Assembly (NCBI RefSeq): GCF_001021385.1
Contig: NZ_CP011773.1
Span: 5,270,001 to 5,334,000 of the forward strand
Direction of reading: 5' to 3'
DNA: 64,000 bases
DNA from: Mycobacterium sp. EPa45
GTDB taxonomy: Bacteria; Actinomycetota; Actinomycetes; Mycobacteriales; Mycobacteriaceae
The notes below the pieces were generated by a model, which saw only the letters and a list, made by a program, of their open reading frames with translations, ran no database searches and was not told where the DNA came from. Both the position numbers and the translations under genes were made by a program. Below, piece by piece: positions 18,514 to 27,089 of this stretch (position 1 is its first letter; every line of letters begins with the position of its first letter).

Positions 18514-19659
18514 ATGAACGATGTCGCCATCATCGGCGTCGGCCTGCACCCGTTCGGCCGATTCGAAGGCAAATCCGCGATGGAAATGGGTGTCGACGCC
18601 ATCTTCGCCGCTGTCGCCGACGCCGGCATCGAGTGGAAAGACGTCCAGTTCGCCACGGGTGGCAGCTGGACTGTCGCCAATCCCGACGCGATCGTCGGCA
18701 TGGTCGGGCTCACTGGGATCCCGTTCACCAACGTCTTCAATGCGTGCGCGACGGCGGCCAGCGCCGCGAAGGCGTGCGCCGACGGGATCCGGCTGGGCGA
18801 CTATGACATCGGCATCGCGATCGGCTTGGACAAGCACCCGCGCGGCGCCTTCACCGAGGATCCCGCCCTGGTCGGTATGCCGCGCTGGTACGCCGAGAAC
18901 GGCCAGTACCTCACCACCCAGTTCTTCGGCATGAAGGCCAACCGCTACCTGCACGACCACGGGATCTCCCAGGCCACACTCGCCAAGGTCGCGGCCAAGA
19001 ACTTCCGCAACGGCGCGCTGAACCCCAATGCGTTCCGGCGCAAGCCCATTCCCGAGGAAGAGATCCTCAACTCGACGATGCTGAACTATCCGCTGACCCA
19101 GTACATGTTCTGTGCGCCCGACGAGGGGGCCGCGGCCGTGATCATGTGCCGCGCCGACATCGCACACCGCTACACCTCCAAGCCGGTCTACCTCAAGGCC
19201 GTCGAGGTCCGCACCCGAACGTACGGCGCCTACGAGGTCAACACCACCTTCGGCCCGGTCGACGAGGTCGCCGCACCGACGGTGTTCGCGGCCCGTGCCG
19301 CGTTCGAAAAAGCCGGTGTGGCACCGCAAGACGTCGATGTGATCCAGCTGCAGGACACCGATGCCGGCGCAGAGATCATCCATATGGCCGAGTGCGGGTT
19401 CTGCCCGGACGGTGATCAGGAGCGGTTACTGGCCGACGGCGAGACCGAGATCGACGGCTCGATGCCGATCAACACCGACGGGGGCCTGATCGCCAACGGT
19501 GAGCCGATCGGCGCCTCCGGGCTGCGGCAGATCCACGAGATCGTCCGGCAGCTGCGCGGCGAGGCCGGCGACCGCCAGGTTCCCGGTGAGCCGAAGGTCG
19601 GCTTCACCCAGTTATACGGCGCACCGGGTACCGCAGCCGCGACTGTTCTCACCCGCTGA
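18514..19659 (+). CDS. thiolase-like lipid-transfer protein (SCP-x/Ltp type)
   Basis: A 381-residue thiolase-fold protein. The N-terminal MNDVAIIGVGLHPFGRFEGKS, the nucleophile segment NVFNACATAAS (C78) and the C-terminal YGAPGTAAATVL fit the lipid-transfer-protein branch. The GHP motif of true thiolases reads GEPIGASG (Glu330 for His). That branch includes steroid side-chain retro-aldolases as well as thiolases, so C-C cleavage of a beta-hydroxyacyl-CoA is possible. No DUF35/MaoC-type partner gene is adjacent. ATG start with GAGAGGAAG upstream; 3 nt to the CoA transferase gene. Confidence 0.88.
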   Translation: MNDVAIIGVGLHPFGRFEGKSAMEMGVDAIFAAVADAGIEWKDVQFATGGSWTVANPDAIVGMVGLTGIPFTNVFNACATAASAAKACADGIRLGDYDIGIAIGLDKHPRGAFTEDPALVGMPRWYAENGQYLTTQFFGMKANRYLHDHGISQATLAKVAAKNFRNGALNPNAFRRKPIPEEEILNSTMLNYPLTQYMFCAPDEGAAAVIMCRADIAHRYTSKPVYLKAVEVRTRTYGAYEVNTTFGPVDEVAAPTVFAARAAFEKAGVAPQDVDVIQLQDTDAGAEIIHMAECGFCPDGDQERLLADGETEIDGSMPINTDGGLIANGEPIGASGLRQIHEIVRQLRGEAGDRQVPGEPKVGFTQLYGAPGTAAATVLTR

Positions 19660-19662
19660 GCC

Positions 19663-20844
19663 ATGGGCGTTCTCGACGGTGTGCGGGTTCTGGACTACGG
19701 CCGATTCATCGCCGCGCCCTGGTGCGGCGCACTGCTCGCCGACATGGGCGCCGACGTCCTGCGGGTTGAGAAGCGGGAAGGCGGCGAAGACCGCTGGGTG
19801 CAATCGGTCACCAGTGGTGGCGAGGGCGGCACCTTCCTGCAATGCAACCGCAATAAGCGCTCCCTGACGCTGGACTCGACAACGCCGGAGGGCGCCGCCA
19901 TCACCCGCCGGTTGGTCGCCCGGTCCGACATCGTGATCGCCAACATGCCGGCCGCAGGGATGCGGGCCAGCGGCCTCGACTATGAATCGCTGCGCGCCGT
20001 CAAACCCGACATCATTCTGGCCAGCGCGACCGCATACGGCGAAGGCGGCCCCTACAGCGACCGCATCGGATTCGACGGCGCCGGGCAGGTGATGTCCGGC
20101 GCCGTCTATCGACAGGGCCTGCCCGAGTTGCCGATCCGCACCGTGGTACCCCAGGCTGACTTCGGCACCGCGCTCACCCTGACCATCGGGGTCATGATGG
20201 CGCTGTACCACCGCAGCCAGACCGGGCAGGGGCAGCACGTCGAAGGTGCTTTGCTGCCAACGGCTTTGATGCTGTCCAACGCCTTCCTCATCGAGCGCGA
20301 GCTGCTCGGTGTGGACAAGCCCAGGGCGGGCAACCGCGGCACCTCGGTCGCCCCGTGTGACCTCTACGAAGTGTCCGACGGCTGGGTGCTGCTGCAGATC
20401 GCCGGTCAGCCGATGTTCAAACGGTGGTGTCGGTTGATCGGTCGGGAGGAGCTGTTCGACGATCCGCGCTTCGCCGACGACGACTCGCGCTGGGAAAACG
20501 GGGATGTCCTCAACGACCTGATGCAGCAGTGGTGCGCCGGCAAGACCAAGGCCGAGGTGCTCGCGCAGCTCGAATCGGCGAAACTGCCTGCTGCACCGTT
20601 GAACTCGCCGCAAGAGGTCCTCGACGATCCGCACGTCGCGGCGATGGGCTACCTCAAACATGTGCCGTTCCCCGGCGCGTCTCGACCCGTTCCCCTCATC
20701 GAGACACCGTTTCGCCTCTCGGCGACACCGGGTTCGATCCGGCACCGGGCTCCGTTGCTCGGCGAGCACACCGATGAGGTGCTGGCCGAAATCGGTTACA
20801 GCGCTGCGGAGATCACCAAGCTGCGCGGCAACAACATCGTCTGA
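19663..20844 (+). CDS. CaiB/BaiF family CoA transferase
   Basis: A 393-residue family III CoA transferase with VLDYGRFIAAPWCGALLADMGADVLRVEK at the N-terminus and a candidate catalytic Asp in VVPQADFGTA. It is cotranscribed with the thiolase-like gene (3-nt gap). The two CoA transferases of the window are clearly different in sequence, which suggests that two acids, or an initial acid and a released fragment, are activated by CoA exchange. Last gene before the SOS-controlled HNH gene. Confidence 0.92.
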   Translation: MGVLDGVRVLDYGRFIAAPWCGALLADMGADVLRVEKREGGEDRWVQSVTSGGEGGTFLQCNRNKRSLTLDSTTPEGAAITRRLVARSDIVIANMPAAGMRASGLDYESLRAVKPDIILASATAYGEGGPYSDRIGFDGAGQVMSGAVYRQGLPELPIRTVVPQADFGTALTLTIGVMMALYHRSQTGQGQHVEGALLPTALMLSNAFLIERELLGVDKPRAGNRGTSVAPCDLYEVSDGWVLLQIAGQPMFKRWCRLIGREELFDDPRFADDDSRWENGDVLNDLMQQWCAGKTKAEVLAQLESAKLPAAPLNSPQEVLDDPHVAAMGYLKHVPFPGASRPVPLIETPFRLSATPGSIRHRAPLLGEHTDEVLAEIGYSAAEITKLRGNNIV

Positions 20845-20864
20845 GAGCCGGCGGAACGTTTCAC

Positions 20865-20893
20865 TTGACATCGAACATATGTTCGAATAGAGT
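20865..20893 (+). promoter_or_regulatory. LexA-controlled promoter with SOS box
   Basis: A -35 TTGACA (20865-20870) and a -10 TAGAGT (20888-20893) are separated by 17 bp that contain TCGAACATATGTTCGA, a perfect match to the mycobacterial SOS box TCGAAC-N4-GTTCGA. The -10 ends 6 bp before the ATG, so transcription probably starts at or next to the start codon and the mRNA is probably leaderless. LexA bound here would cover the promoter spacer and block it until DNA damage. Confidence 0.88.
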
Positions 20894-20899
20894 CAAAGC

Positions 20900-22129
20900 A
20901 TGAACGCCGCAACCGCGGAACTCATCCGGATCGCCGAGGAACTGCGCGACCTGGAACTCGACGATGGTGACGTGATCGGTGAACTACGGGCGGTGCTGGC
21001 GGTACGCCATCTCGCCGACCACCGGACTGCGATGCTGGCCAACGTTCTGGCGAATTCGGAGGTCACGGTCCATGGCGGGCGACGACCGCGAGAAGTCCTG
21101 ATGTCGTTGGGGTGCGCACCATCAGTGGCCGCGCGAATGCTCCGTGTCGGGACGGCCGCTGAGGCGTTGCCCGTGGTGATGGCCCACGCTGCCGACGGGG
21201 CGTTGTCCGGTGAACACGTGGATGCAGTGGTGAAGGGCGTCAACCATATTCGGATACGGGCGGCGAAGCCGGTTGATGAGGACACCCGGTATCGGCATCA
21301 AGTCGATCTATTGGGTCAAGCCTTGTCCGGGGCCACTCCGGTCGAGATCGCAGACCGGGCAAGAAAATTGGGCAACCAGATCGCCGGGGAGAAGGGTGGA
21401 TTGCCGGCGGCAGAGGATCGCTCGATCAATGAAATGCACTGCGTCAAGACCTGCGACGGGCGCTGGAGGGTGCGGGGGGATCTGGATGCCGAAGTAGGGG
21501 TCAAACTCGCCGCCGCCTTGGAGGAAGGGTCAGCACCACGCCCCGAGCCCGACGGCACACCTGATCCCCGGCCTGCCGAGCGGCGCCGCGCCGACGCCCT
21601 GGAAGCGGTACTCGACACCGCCTCACGCGCCGGTGACAGCGCGTCAGCGCCGCGCACGCAGTTGTTGTTGACCGTGCCTGCAGACACCCCCGATGCGGCA
21701 GAGCTGGAATTCATGGGACCGATCAGCCTCGCTAGCCTGGGCAGGTTGTCCTGCGACACGAGCGTCACCACGATCATCGTGGACGGACACCGGGTTCCCC
21801 TCGACATGGGGCATGACAAACGCCTGTTCCCACCTCATCTGCGCAAAGCGCTGTATCTGCGGGATCGGTGTTGTATCAAGTGCGGTGCCCCCGCCAGCAG
21901 AACCCATTGCCACCACATTCAGCACTGGATCCACCAGGGCGAAACCAGCCTGAACAACGGCTGCCTACTCTGCCCAGGCTGTCACGCCGATGTCCACCAC
22001 AACGGCTGGAACGTCATCCTCGGCTACGACAAACACCCGTGGCTCATCCCGCCCGCAACGGTCGACCCAGAGCGAACACCACTACCCGCATACAACCGGC
22101 GCACCATGCACCTCGACAAAGCCGCCTAG
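20900..22129 (+). CDS. DUF222/HNH endonuclease-domain protein (13E12 repeat family)
   Basis: A 409-residue protein with an N-terminal DUF222 region and a C-terminal HNH nuclease fold. The latter has the CIKCGAP zinc knuckle, the HCHHIQHW catalytic His pair, Asn in SLNNGCLLC, the CPGCH second knuckle and the VHHNGW end. Such 13E12-type proteins are multicopy in mycobacteria, and some M. tuberculosis members have SOS boxes; REP13E12 copies also serve as phiRv1 attachment sites. The ORF is intact. The cellular role is unknown; the SOS box suggests a DNA-damage link. Confidence 0.9.
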   Translation: MNAATAELIRIAEELRDLELDDGDVIGELRAVLAVRHLADHRTAMLANVLANSEVTVHGGRRPREVLMSLGCAPSVAARMLRVGTAAEALPVVMAHAADGALSGEHVDAVVKGVNHIRIRAAKPVDEDTRYRHQVDLLGQALSGATPVEIADRARKLGNQIAGEKGGLPAAEDRSINEMHCVKTCDGRWRVRGDLDAEVGVKLAAALEEGSAPRPEPDGTPDPRPAERRRADALEAVLDTASRAGDSASAPRTQLLLTVPADTPDAAELEFMGPISLASLGRLSCDTSVTTIIVDGHRVPLDMGHDKRLFPPHLRKALYLRDRCCIKCGAPASRTHCHHIQHWIHQGETSLNNGCLLCPGCHADVHHNGWNVILGYDKHPWLIPPATVDPERTPLPAYNRRTMHLDKAA

Positions 22130-22233
22130 CCGTAAAAACTGAAATCTGCTATGCACCTTGATAATTCCACAGTGACACCACCCACGACCAACGTCGCCGC
22201 TACGCAGAAGATCTTAAGGGCCTCACTGGCTGA

Positions 22234-23439
22234 TCAGCTCAGCACCTTCACCGGCACGTTGCTCCAGCCCGCGACATTTTGCATGTTGACCCGCCTACAG
22301 CTGCTGAAATCCACTTCGTAGCGGGGCATGAAATCCAGCATCTTGTCCAGTGCGATCGCGCTTTCCAACCGGGCCAGAGCCGCACCCAGGCAGCTGTGGA
22401 TTCCGTAGCCCAATCCCAGGTTCTGGGCCTGTGTGCGGTCCCGGTCGATGTCGAATCGGTCGGGTTCGGTCCATGCCAGCGGGTCGCGGTTAGCTGATCC
22501 GCCGACCAAGAAGACCGGCTTCCCGGCGGGGATGGTGATGCCGTGCAGGGTGACCTCACGTAGCGAGCAGCGCACGTTGTACTGGGCGGGAGCTTCGTAG
22601 CGGAGCAATTCTTCGACGGCCAGCGGGACCTTGCTGCGGTCACGTTGCAGAAGCTCCCACTGATCGGGGTTCTGCGCGAACACCACCGCCGCGTTGCCGA
22701 TCAGCTTGGTCACCGTCTCCGCGCCCGCACCACCCAATAGCGTTGCGAATTCAGTGATCTCGATATTGTCCAGCGGCTCCATCTGACCGTTGTCGCGTTC
22801 GATCTCGGCGCAGATGAGCTTGCTCAACAGGTCGTCGCCGAGGTTCTCCCGGCGCTTCTTGATCAGCCGGAAGTAGTAGATCGCCATGTCTACGGCGGCT
22901 TTCTGGCCTGACTCGGTCATCTCGACGTCGCCGCTCTCGCGGTGCAGCAGTTCGTCGATCCACAGCCGGATCTGCTGCCGGTCGTCGGCGGGCACATCCT
23001 GCATGGCGGTCATGATGTCGACCGGGAACAGTGCCGAGAAGTCCTGCACGAAGTCGAATCCGGCCGGATCGACCGCGGAGAGATGCTTGTCGACCAGTTC
23101 GACGACCAGCGCCCGCTGCGCTTCGATCGCCCGTGGGGTGAACACCTTGTTGAGCAGACTGCGCATCCGGCGGTGTGCGGGCGGGTCCATCGCGATGATC
23201 GACCCATGCTTGGTGACCTCGCCCTTGCGCACCTGACCGAGATCCACGCCGTACGCCGAGGAATAGGTCTCGAAGTCCTTGTACGCGGCGGACACGTCGT
23301 CGTGCCGGGTCAGCGCGTAGAAGTCGTACTGGTGGCTGTAATAGACCGGCGCTTCCTCGCGCATCCGCCGGTAGGTCTCGTAGGGGCTGACGAAGAAGTC
23401 TTCCGAGAACGGATCGAAGACCACCGATGTCGTTGTCAT
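22234..23439 (-). CDS. cytochrome P450
   Basis: A 401-residue P450, last gene of the long minus-strand operon and overlapping the acyl-CoA dehydrogenase stop (ATGA). The heme ligand is Cys350 in LGLGYGIHSCLG; the usual Phe seven residues before the Cys is Leu343. The I-helix motif is GGAGAET (236-242) and the ExxR motif is EELLR (276-280). It may hydroxylate the substrate or an intermediate before beta-oxidation. It differs in sequence from the P450 at 8.7 kb. Confidence 0.95.
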   Translation of the reverse strand: MTTTSVVFDPFSEDFFVSPYETYRRMREEAPVYYSHQYDFYALTRHDDVSAAYKDFETYSSAYGVDLGQVRKGEVTKHGSIIAMDPPAHRRMRSLLNKVFTPRAIEAQRALVVELVDKHLSAVDPAGFDFVQDFSALFPVDIMTAMQDVPADDRQQIRLWIDELLHRESGDVEMTESGQKAAVDMAIYYFRLIKKRRENLGDDLLSKLICAEIERDNGQMEPLDNIEITEFATLLGGAGAETVTKLIGNAAVVFAQNPDQWELLQRDRSKVPLAVEELLRYEAPAQYNVRCSLREVTLHGITIPAGKPVFLVGGSANRDPLAWTEPDRFDIDRDRTQAQNLGLGYGIHSCLGAALARLESAIALDKMLDFMPRYEVDFSSCRRVNMQNVAGWSNVPVKVLS

Positions 23440-24638
23440 GTCGACGTCGAGACCTTCTTCGCCGGTGGGGAGTAATTCGGTTTGCCCAGCCCGAGGACAT
23501 GCTGCGCGATCATGTTGCGGAACACCTCGAGCGTGCCGCCGTAGATCCCGAACAGCGGAGCGAACCGGAAGGCGTATTCGGATGCGCCGTCATCAGCCGC
23601 CCCTTCGGTGTCGACGGGCAGCACCGAGGCGGCACCGGCGAGATCCATCAGATCCGGTGCGATGTCACGCATCGTCTGAGCCTGGGCCACCCGCCCGAAA
23701 ATGCTTGGCGTGGAAAGGGACGTCTCCAACCGAGCGGCAGCGCGCCCGAGCCGGTACGCGACGGCGCCGTCGTCGACCATTCGCTTTCCCGCGGCGTCAA
23801 CCTGCCCGACCCTGGCGGCGACGGCATCGACGGCGGCGGCCATCACGCCGGCCTGATGGGCCATGATCGACACGTCGGAGAGCCCGTCGGCTACCGTCGG
23901 TGCGGCACCGTGTTCGGCGTCCAGCGGCCCGCGCAGCACCGTCCAGCCCCCGTTGGCTTCGCCGAGCAGATACTTCTCGGGCACCCGGACGTCGGTGTAG
24001 TACACGATGTTCGTCCGGTCGCCGTCGACCGTGCGGATGCCCTGGATTTCGATGCCCGGCAGGTCCAGCGGCACCAGAAACATGCTCAGGCTCTTGTGCT
24101 TTGGCGCGTCGGGATCAGAGTTGGTGAGCAGGAAGACGTACTGGCAGTTGTGCGCACCGGTGGTGAACATCTTCGAGCCGTTAATAATCCAGTGATCGCC
24201 GTCTTGGACCGCGCGCGTCTTGCAGGTCGCCACATCCGAGCCGCCCTCGGGTTCGGTGTAGCCCAGGCACATGCGCGCCGTGCCGTCGAACACTCGCGGC
24301 ATCACCTCGTCGACCAGTTCCGGCTTACCGAAGGCAGCGACCGCCTTGGCGACCATCGTTGTGGTGCCCCACGTCACCCACGGCACGTGTGCCCGGCGAC
24401 GCTCGAGGTCCCAGATCCGGCGCTGGATACGGCTGAATCCGGCGTCGGTCCCCGTATTGAACTCCTGCTCAAGGTAACCGCGCGCGCCGAGGGCCAGGTG
24501 CACACCCTCGTGGAAGTTGTCCCCGGTCTGCCGGTCATGCAGGCGGACCTCGTCGGTCACCAGCTCGGACAGGAAGGTCCGCAGCTCGCGTTGGAACGCC
24601 GCATCATCGTCGCTCAGTTCGACTTCGGTGAAATCCAT
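23436..24638 (-). CDS. acyl-CoA dehydrogenase
   Basis: A 400-residue FadE-type flavoprotein with LCLGYTEPEGGSDVATCKTRAV (FAD/substrate loop), WIINGSKMFTTGAHN and the C-terminal IYGGTLEVFRNMI. The usual YEGT catalytic Glu position is Gly (YGGT), so the base must come from elsewhere or from a partner subunit. It is closely similar to the enzyme encoded at 25883-27082 (many identical blocks) and is separated from it by an amidohydrolase gene. Mycobacterial steroid pathways use heteromeric alpha2beta2 FadE enzymes, so a pairing with the small paralogue at 27.1-28.1 kb is possible. Confidence 0.92.
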   Translation of the reverse strand: MDFTEVELSDDDAAFQRELRTFLSELVTDEVRLHDRQTGDNFHEGVHLALGARGYLEQEFNTGTDAGFSRIQRRIWDLERRRAHVPWVTWGTTTMVAKAVAAFGKPELVDEVMPRVFDGTARMCLGYTEPEGGSDVATCKTRAVQDGDHWIINGSKMFTTGAHNCQYVFLLTNSDPDAPKHKSLSMFLVPLDLPGIEIQGIRTVDGDRTNIVYYTDVRVPEKYLLGEANGGWTVLRGPLDAEHGAAPTVADGLSDVSIMAHQAGVMAAAVDAVAARVGQVDAAGKRMVDDGAVAYRLGRAAARLETSLSTPSIFGRVAQAQTMRDIAPDLMDLAGAASVLPVDTEGAADDGASEYAFRFAPLFGIYGGTLEVFRNMIAQHVLGLGKPNYSPPAKKVSTST

Positions 24639-24647
24639 CGCAGCTCC

Positions 24648-25886
24648 TTAAGACTGGACCGCCAGTACCGGTGGGTTGAGCGCGGCGGGGTCCGGGTTGG
24701 CCAGCGGCAGACCCATGAACCGGCGGGCGTTGTCACCCATGAAGTCGTAGGTCCGGCGTTCGTCCATACCTTCGGCGTACTTCCAGAAGCCGCGCGGCTC
24801 GGCCAAGCCTTCTGGGTGCGGGTAATCCGACCCGAACAGCACCTTGTCCCATCCGACGGTGTTCACGACATCCGACACGCTGCCCTCCCAGAACGGGCTG
24901 ACCCAGATGTTGCGCCGGAACACGTCATGCGGATGCTCGGGGAAGTTCTGCGGCATCTTCTTGTAAAGGTCGTCGAAGTCGTTGAACAGCGGGATGATCC
25001 AGGAGCTGCCGTTCTCGACGCTGGCGATCCGTAGACGCGGAAACCGGGTCAGCGTGCCGTGGCAGATCAGGCTGGTGATCATGTCGGCGATCTCGCGGTG
25101 CCCCAGAACCATCCATCGGAACGCACTCATCGCCATGAAGTTCTGCGTGTGCGGCGGCTCCCACTTGCCGACGTAGGAGTCGAGCGGCGGGTAGCTGGCG
25201 TGCAGCACGACCGGCAGGCCCGCGGCTTCGACATCCCGCCAGAACGGATCGAACTCCGGCAGGGCCGGTGAGCGCCATCCGCGCACGCCGCGGACCGGAC
25301 CGGGCTTGATCAATGCCACCGCCGCGCCCTGAGACAGGATGTACTCGAGTTCGCGTTGCGCGCCGTCGACTTCGGACAGGTTGATGATCGGGGTGGAGAA
25401 CAGCCGATCGTCGTACACATAGGTCCAGTGCTCGGCCATCCATTGGTTGAGCGCGTGGATGATAGCCAGCGTCAGCTCCGGGTCGTCGGCCGAGGAATGC
25501 TCGACCAGGCTGGCCAGCGTCGGATAGTTCAGCGCCTCGACGACACCCTGGCGGTCCAGCTCGGCGATGCGGTCCACCGGGTTCTTGGTGGCCGTCGGCG
25601 CTTCGATTGCGGCGCCCTGCATTTCGCGCAGTGTCAGGCCCTCGGTGTTCTCACCGGCGAAGAATTTCTCGTGCGCACCCGGCGCGGCGACCCGCTCGAA
25701 CGTGGGATTCGGGATGAAATCGCTGACCCGGTTGTTGATCACCAGCCGGGTCTGACGGCCCATCTGCGCGTACTGCACCGCATAGCGGTAGCGCTCGGGC
25801 AGGTAGCGGGTGAGCGCCTCGGGTGTCTCGTACATGTGCTGATCGGCGTCGAAGATCGGCACTTCACGTAGCTGTGCGTCGGTCAT
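24648..25886 (-). CDS. amidohydrolase family protein (amidohydrolase-2)
   Basis: A 412-residue TIM-barrel metal-dependent hydrolase/decarboxylase. It starts with FDADQHMYE (metal-binding D-x-H type) and has VVLHAS, CHGTL and the late FGSDYPHPEGL Asp motif. The family includes amide and C-C bond hydrolases and non-oxidative decarboxylases of aromatic acids. It is related to, but not identical with, the protein encoded at 30575-31783 (both have a V-IPNPTF segment). The open frame runs far upstream over the next gene; the ATG that overlaps that gene's stop (ATGA) is the real start. The substrate is unknown. Confidence 0.9.
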   Translation of the reverse strand: MTDAQLREVPIFDADQHMYETPEALTRYLPERYRYAVQYAQMGRQTRLVINNRVSDFIPNPTFERVAAPGAHEKFFAGENTEGLTLREMQGAAIEAPTATKNPVDRIAELDRQGVVEALNYPTLASLVEHSSADDPELTLAIIHALNQWMAEHWTYVYDDRLFSTPIINLSEVDGAQRELEYILSQGAAVALIKPGPVRGVRGWRSPALPEFDPFWRDVEAAGLPVVLHASYPPLDSYVGKWEPPHTQNFMAMSAFRWMVLGHREIADMITSLICHGTLTRFPRLRIASVENGSSWIIPLFNDFDDLYKKMPQNFPEHPHDVFRRNIWVSPFWEGSVSDVVNTVGWDKVLFGSDYPHPEGLAEPRGFWKYAEGMDERRTYDFMGDNARRFMGLPLANPDPAALNPPVLAVQS

Positions 25887-27082
25887 GACACCTTCTTCGC
25901 TTGCGGTGCGTACGCGGGCTTGCCCAGGCCCAGGACGTACTGCCCGATCATGTTGCGGAACACCTCCAGCGTTCCGCCGTAGATACCCGACAGCGGCGCG
26001 AACCGGTACACATACTCCGACGCCCCGTCGTCCGCCGCACCGTCGGTCTCCACCGGAAGCGCTGCCGCAGCGCCTAATACGTCCATCAGATCCGGTGAGA
26101 TATCGCGCATGGTCTGCGCGATGGCCACGCGACCGTAGAGGCTCTGCGAGCTCAGGGCCACTTCCATTCGGGCGGCGCTGCGCCCGAGCCGGTAGGCCAC
26201 CGCGCCGTCGTCCACTGCGCGCCGGCCGTTCGCGCCGGTCCGGCCGACATTGGCGGCGACCTTGTCGACCGCAGTGGCCATGAAGTTGGCCTGATGCATC
26301 ATGATCGACACGTCGGCCAACCCGTCGGCGGCGGCGGCCACCGCACCGTGCTCGACGTTGAGCGGTTCGCGCAGCACCGTCCAACCGCCGTTGACCTCAC
26401 CGAGGCGGTACTTGTCGTCGACGCGGACATCGCTGTAATAGACGATGTTCGTCCGGTCGCCGTCGACGGTGCGCAGACCCTGGATCTCGATGCCCGGCAG
26501 GTCCAGCGGAACCAGAAACATGGTGAGGCTCTTGTGTTTCGGTGCATCCGGATCGGTGTTGGTGATCAGGAAGACGTACTGGCAGTTGTGCGCACCGGTG
26601 GTGAACATCTTGGAGCCATTAATGATCCACGTCGATCCATCACCGTCCCGCACGGCGCGGGTCTTGCAGGTGGCCACATCCGAGCCGCCTTCGGGCTCGG
26701 TGTAGCCCAGACACAGCCGGACGTGCCCGCTGAAAACCTTCGGCAGCACTTCGGCTTTGAGCTCATCGGACCCGAAGGTGTCGACCGAGCGCGCCACCAT
26801 CGAGGTGGTGCCCCAGGTGACCCACGGGACGTGAAACCGTCGCTTCTCCAGCTCCCAGATCCGCCGGCGAACCCGGGGGAACCCGCCGTCGGATTCCGGC
26901 TTCCACTCGGCCTCGAGGTACCCGGCCTCACCGAGCGCCAGGTGCACGCCCTCATGGAAATTGTCACCGGTCTCGCGGTCGTGCCGGATCACCTCGTCGG
27001 TGATGTGCGTTGTCAGGAAGTCCCGAACCTCGTCGAGAAAGCTCTGGTCTTCGGCGGAAAGCTCGACGTATGAGAAATCCAC
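25883..27082 (-). CDS. acyl-CoA dehydrogenase
   Basis: A 399-residue FadE-type protein that looks like a duplicate of the one at 23436-24638: both share FHEGVHLALG, HVPWVTWGTT, LCLGYTEPEGGSDVATC and IYGGTLEVFRN. It too has YGGT where YEGT is usual. The GTG of VDFSYVELS matches the paralogue's MDFTEVELS start and has AGGA upstream, so the longer frame is rejected. It lies between an amidohydrolase gene (ATGA overlap) and the small acyl-CoA dehydrogenase gene (7-bp gap). Confidence 0.93.
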   Translation of the reverse strand: MDFSYVELSAEDQSFLDEVRDFLTTHITDEVIRHDRETGDNFHEGVHLALGEAGYLEAEWKPESDGGFPRVRRRIWELEKRRFHVPWVTWGTTSMVARSVDTFGSDELKAEVLPKVFSGHVRLCLGYTEPEGGSDVATCKTRAVRDGDGSTWIINGSKMFTTGAHNCQYVFLITNTDPDAPKHKSLTMFLVPLDLPGIEIQGLRTVDGDRTNIVYYSDVRVDDKYRLGEVNGGWTVLREPLNVEHGAVAAAADGLADVSIMMHQANFMATAVDKVAANVGRTGANGRRAVDDGAVAYRLGRSAARMEVALSSQSLYGRVAIAQTMRDISPDLMDVLGAAAALPVETDGAADDGASEYVYRFAPLSGIYGGTLEVFRNMIGQYVLGLGKPAYAPQAKKVS

Positions 27083-27089
27083 TGCGGTC

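Noticed and set aside
18447..19383. Upstream open extension of the molybdoenzyme frame over the thiolase-like gene
   Set aside because: It is antisense to a well-supported gene, covers the operator and adds no recognised domain; such open antisense frames are a by-product of high GC content.
20900..22129. HNH gene as a homing endonuclease or mobile intron part
   Set aside because: No intron or intein boundaries; the DUF222 plus HNH layout and the SOS promoter fit the 13E12 family.
25887..26384. N-terminal extension of the amidohydrolase frame
   Set aside because: It overlaps the acyl-CoA dehydrogenase gene in a wrong frame, is rich in Arg/Gly and the ATGA overlap gives a better start.
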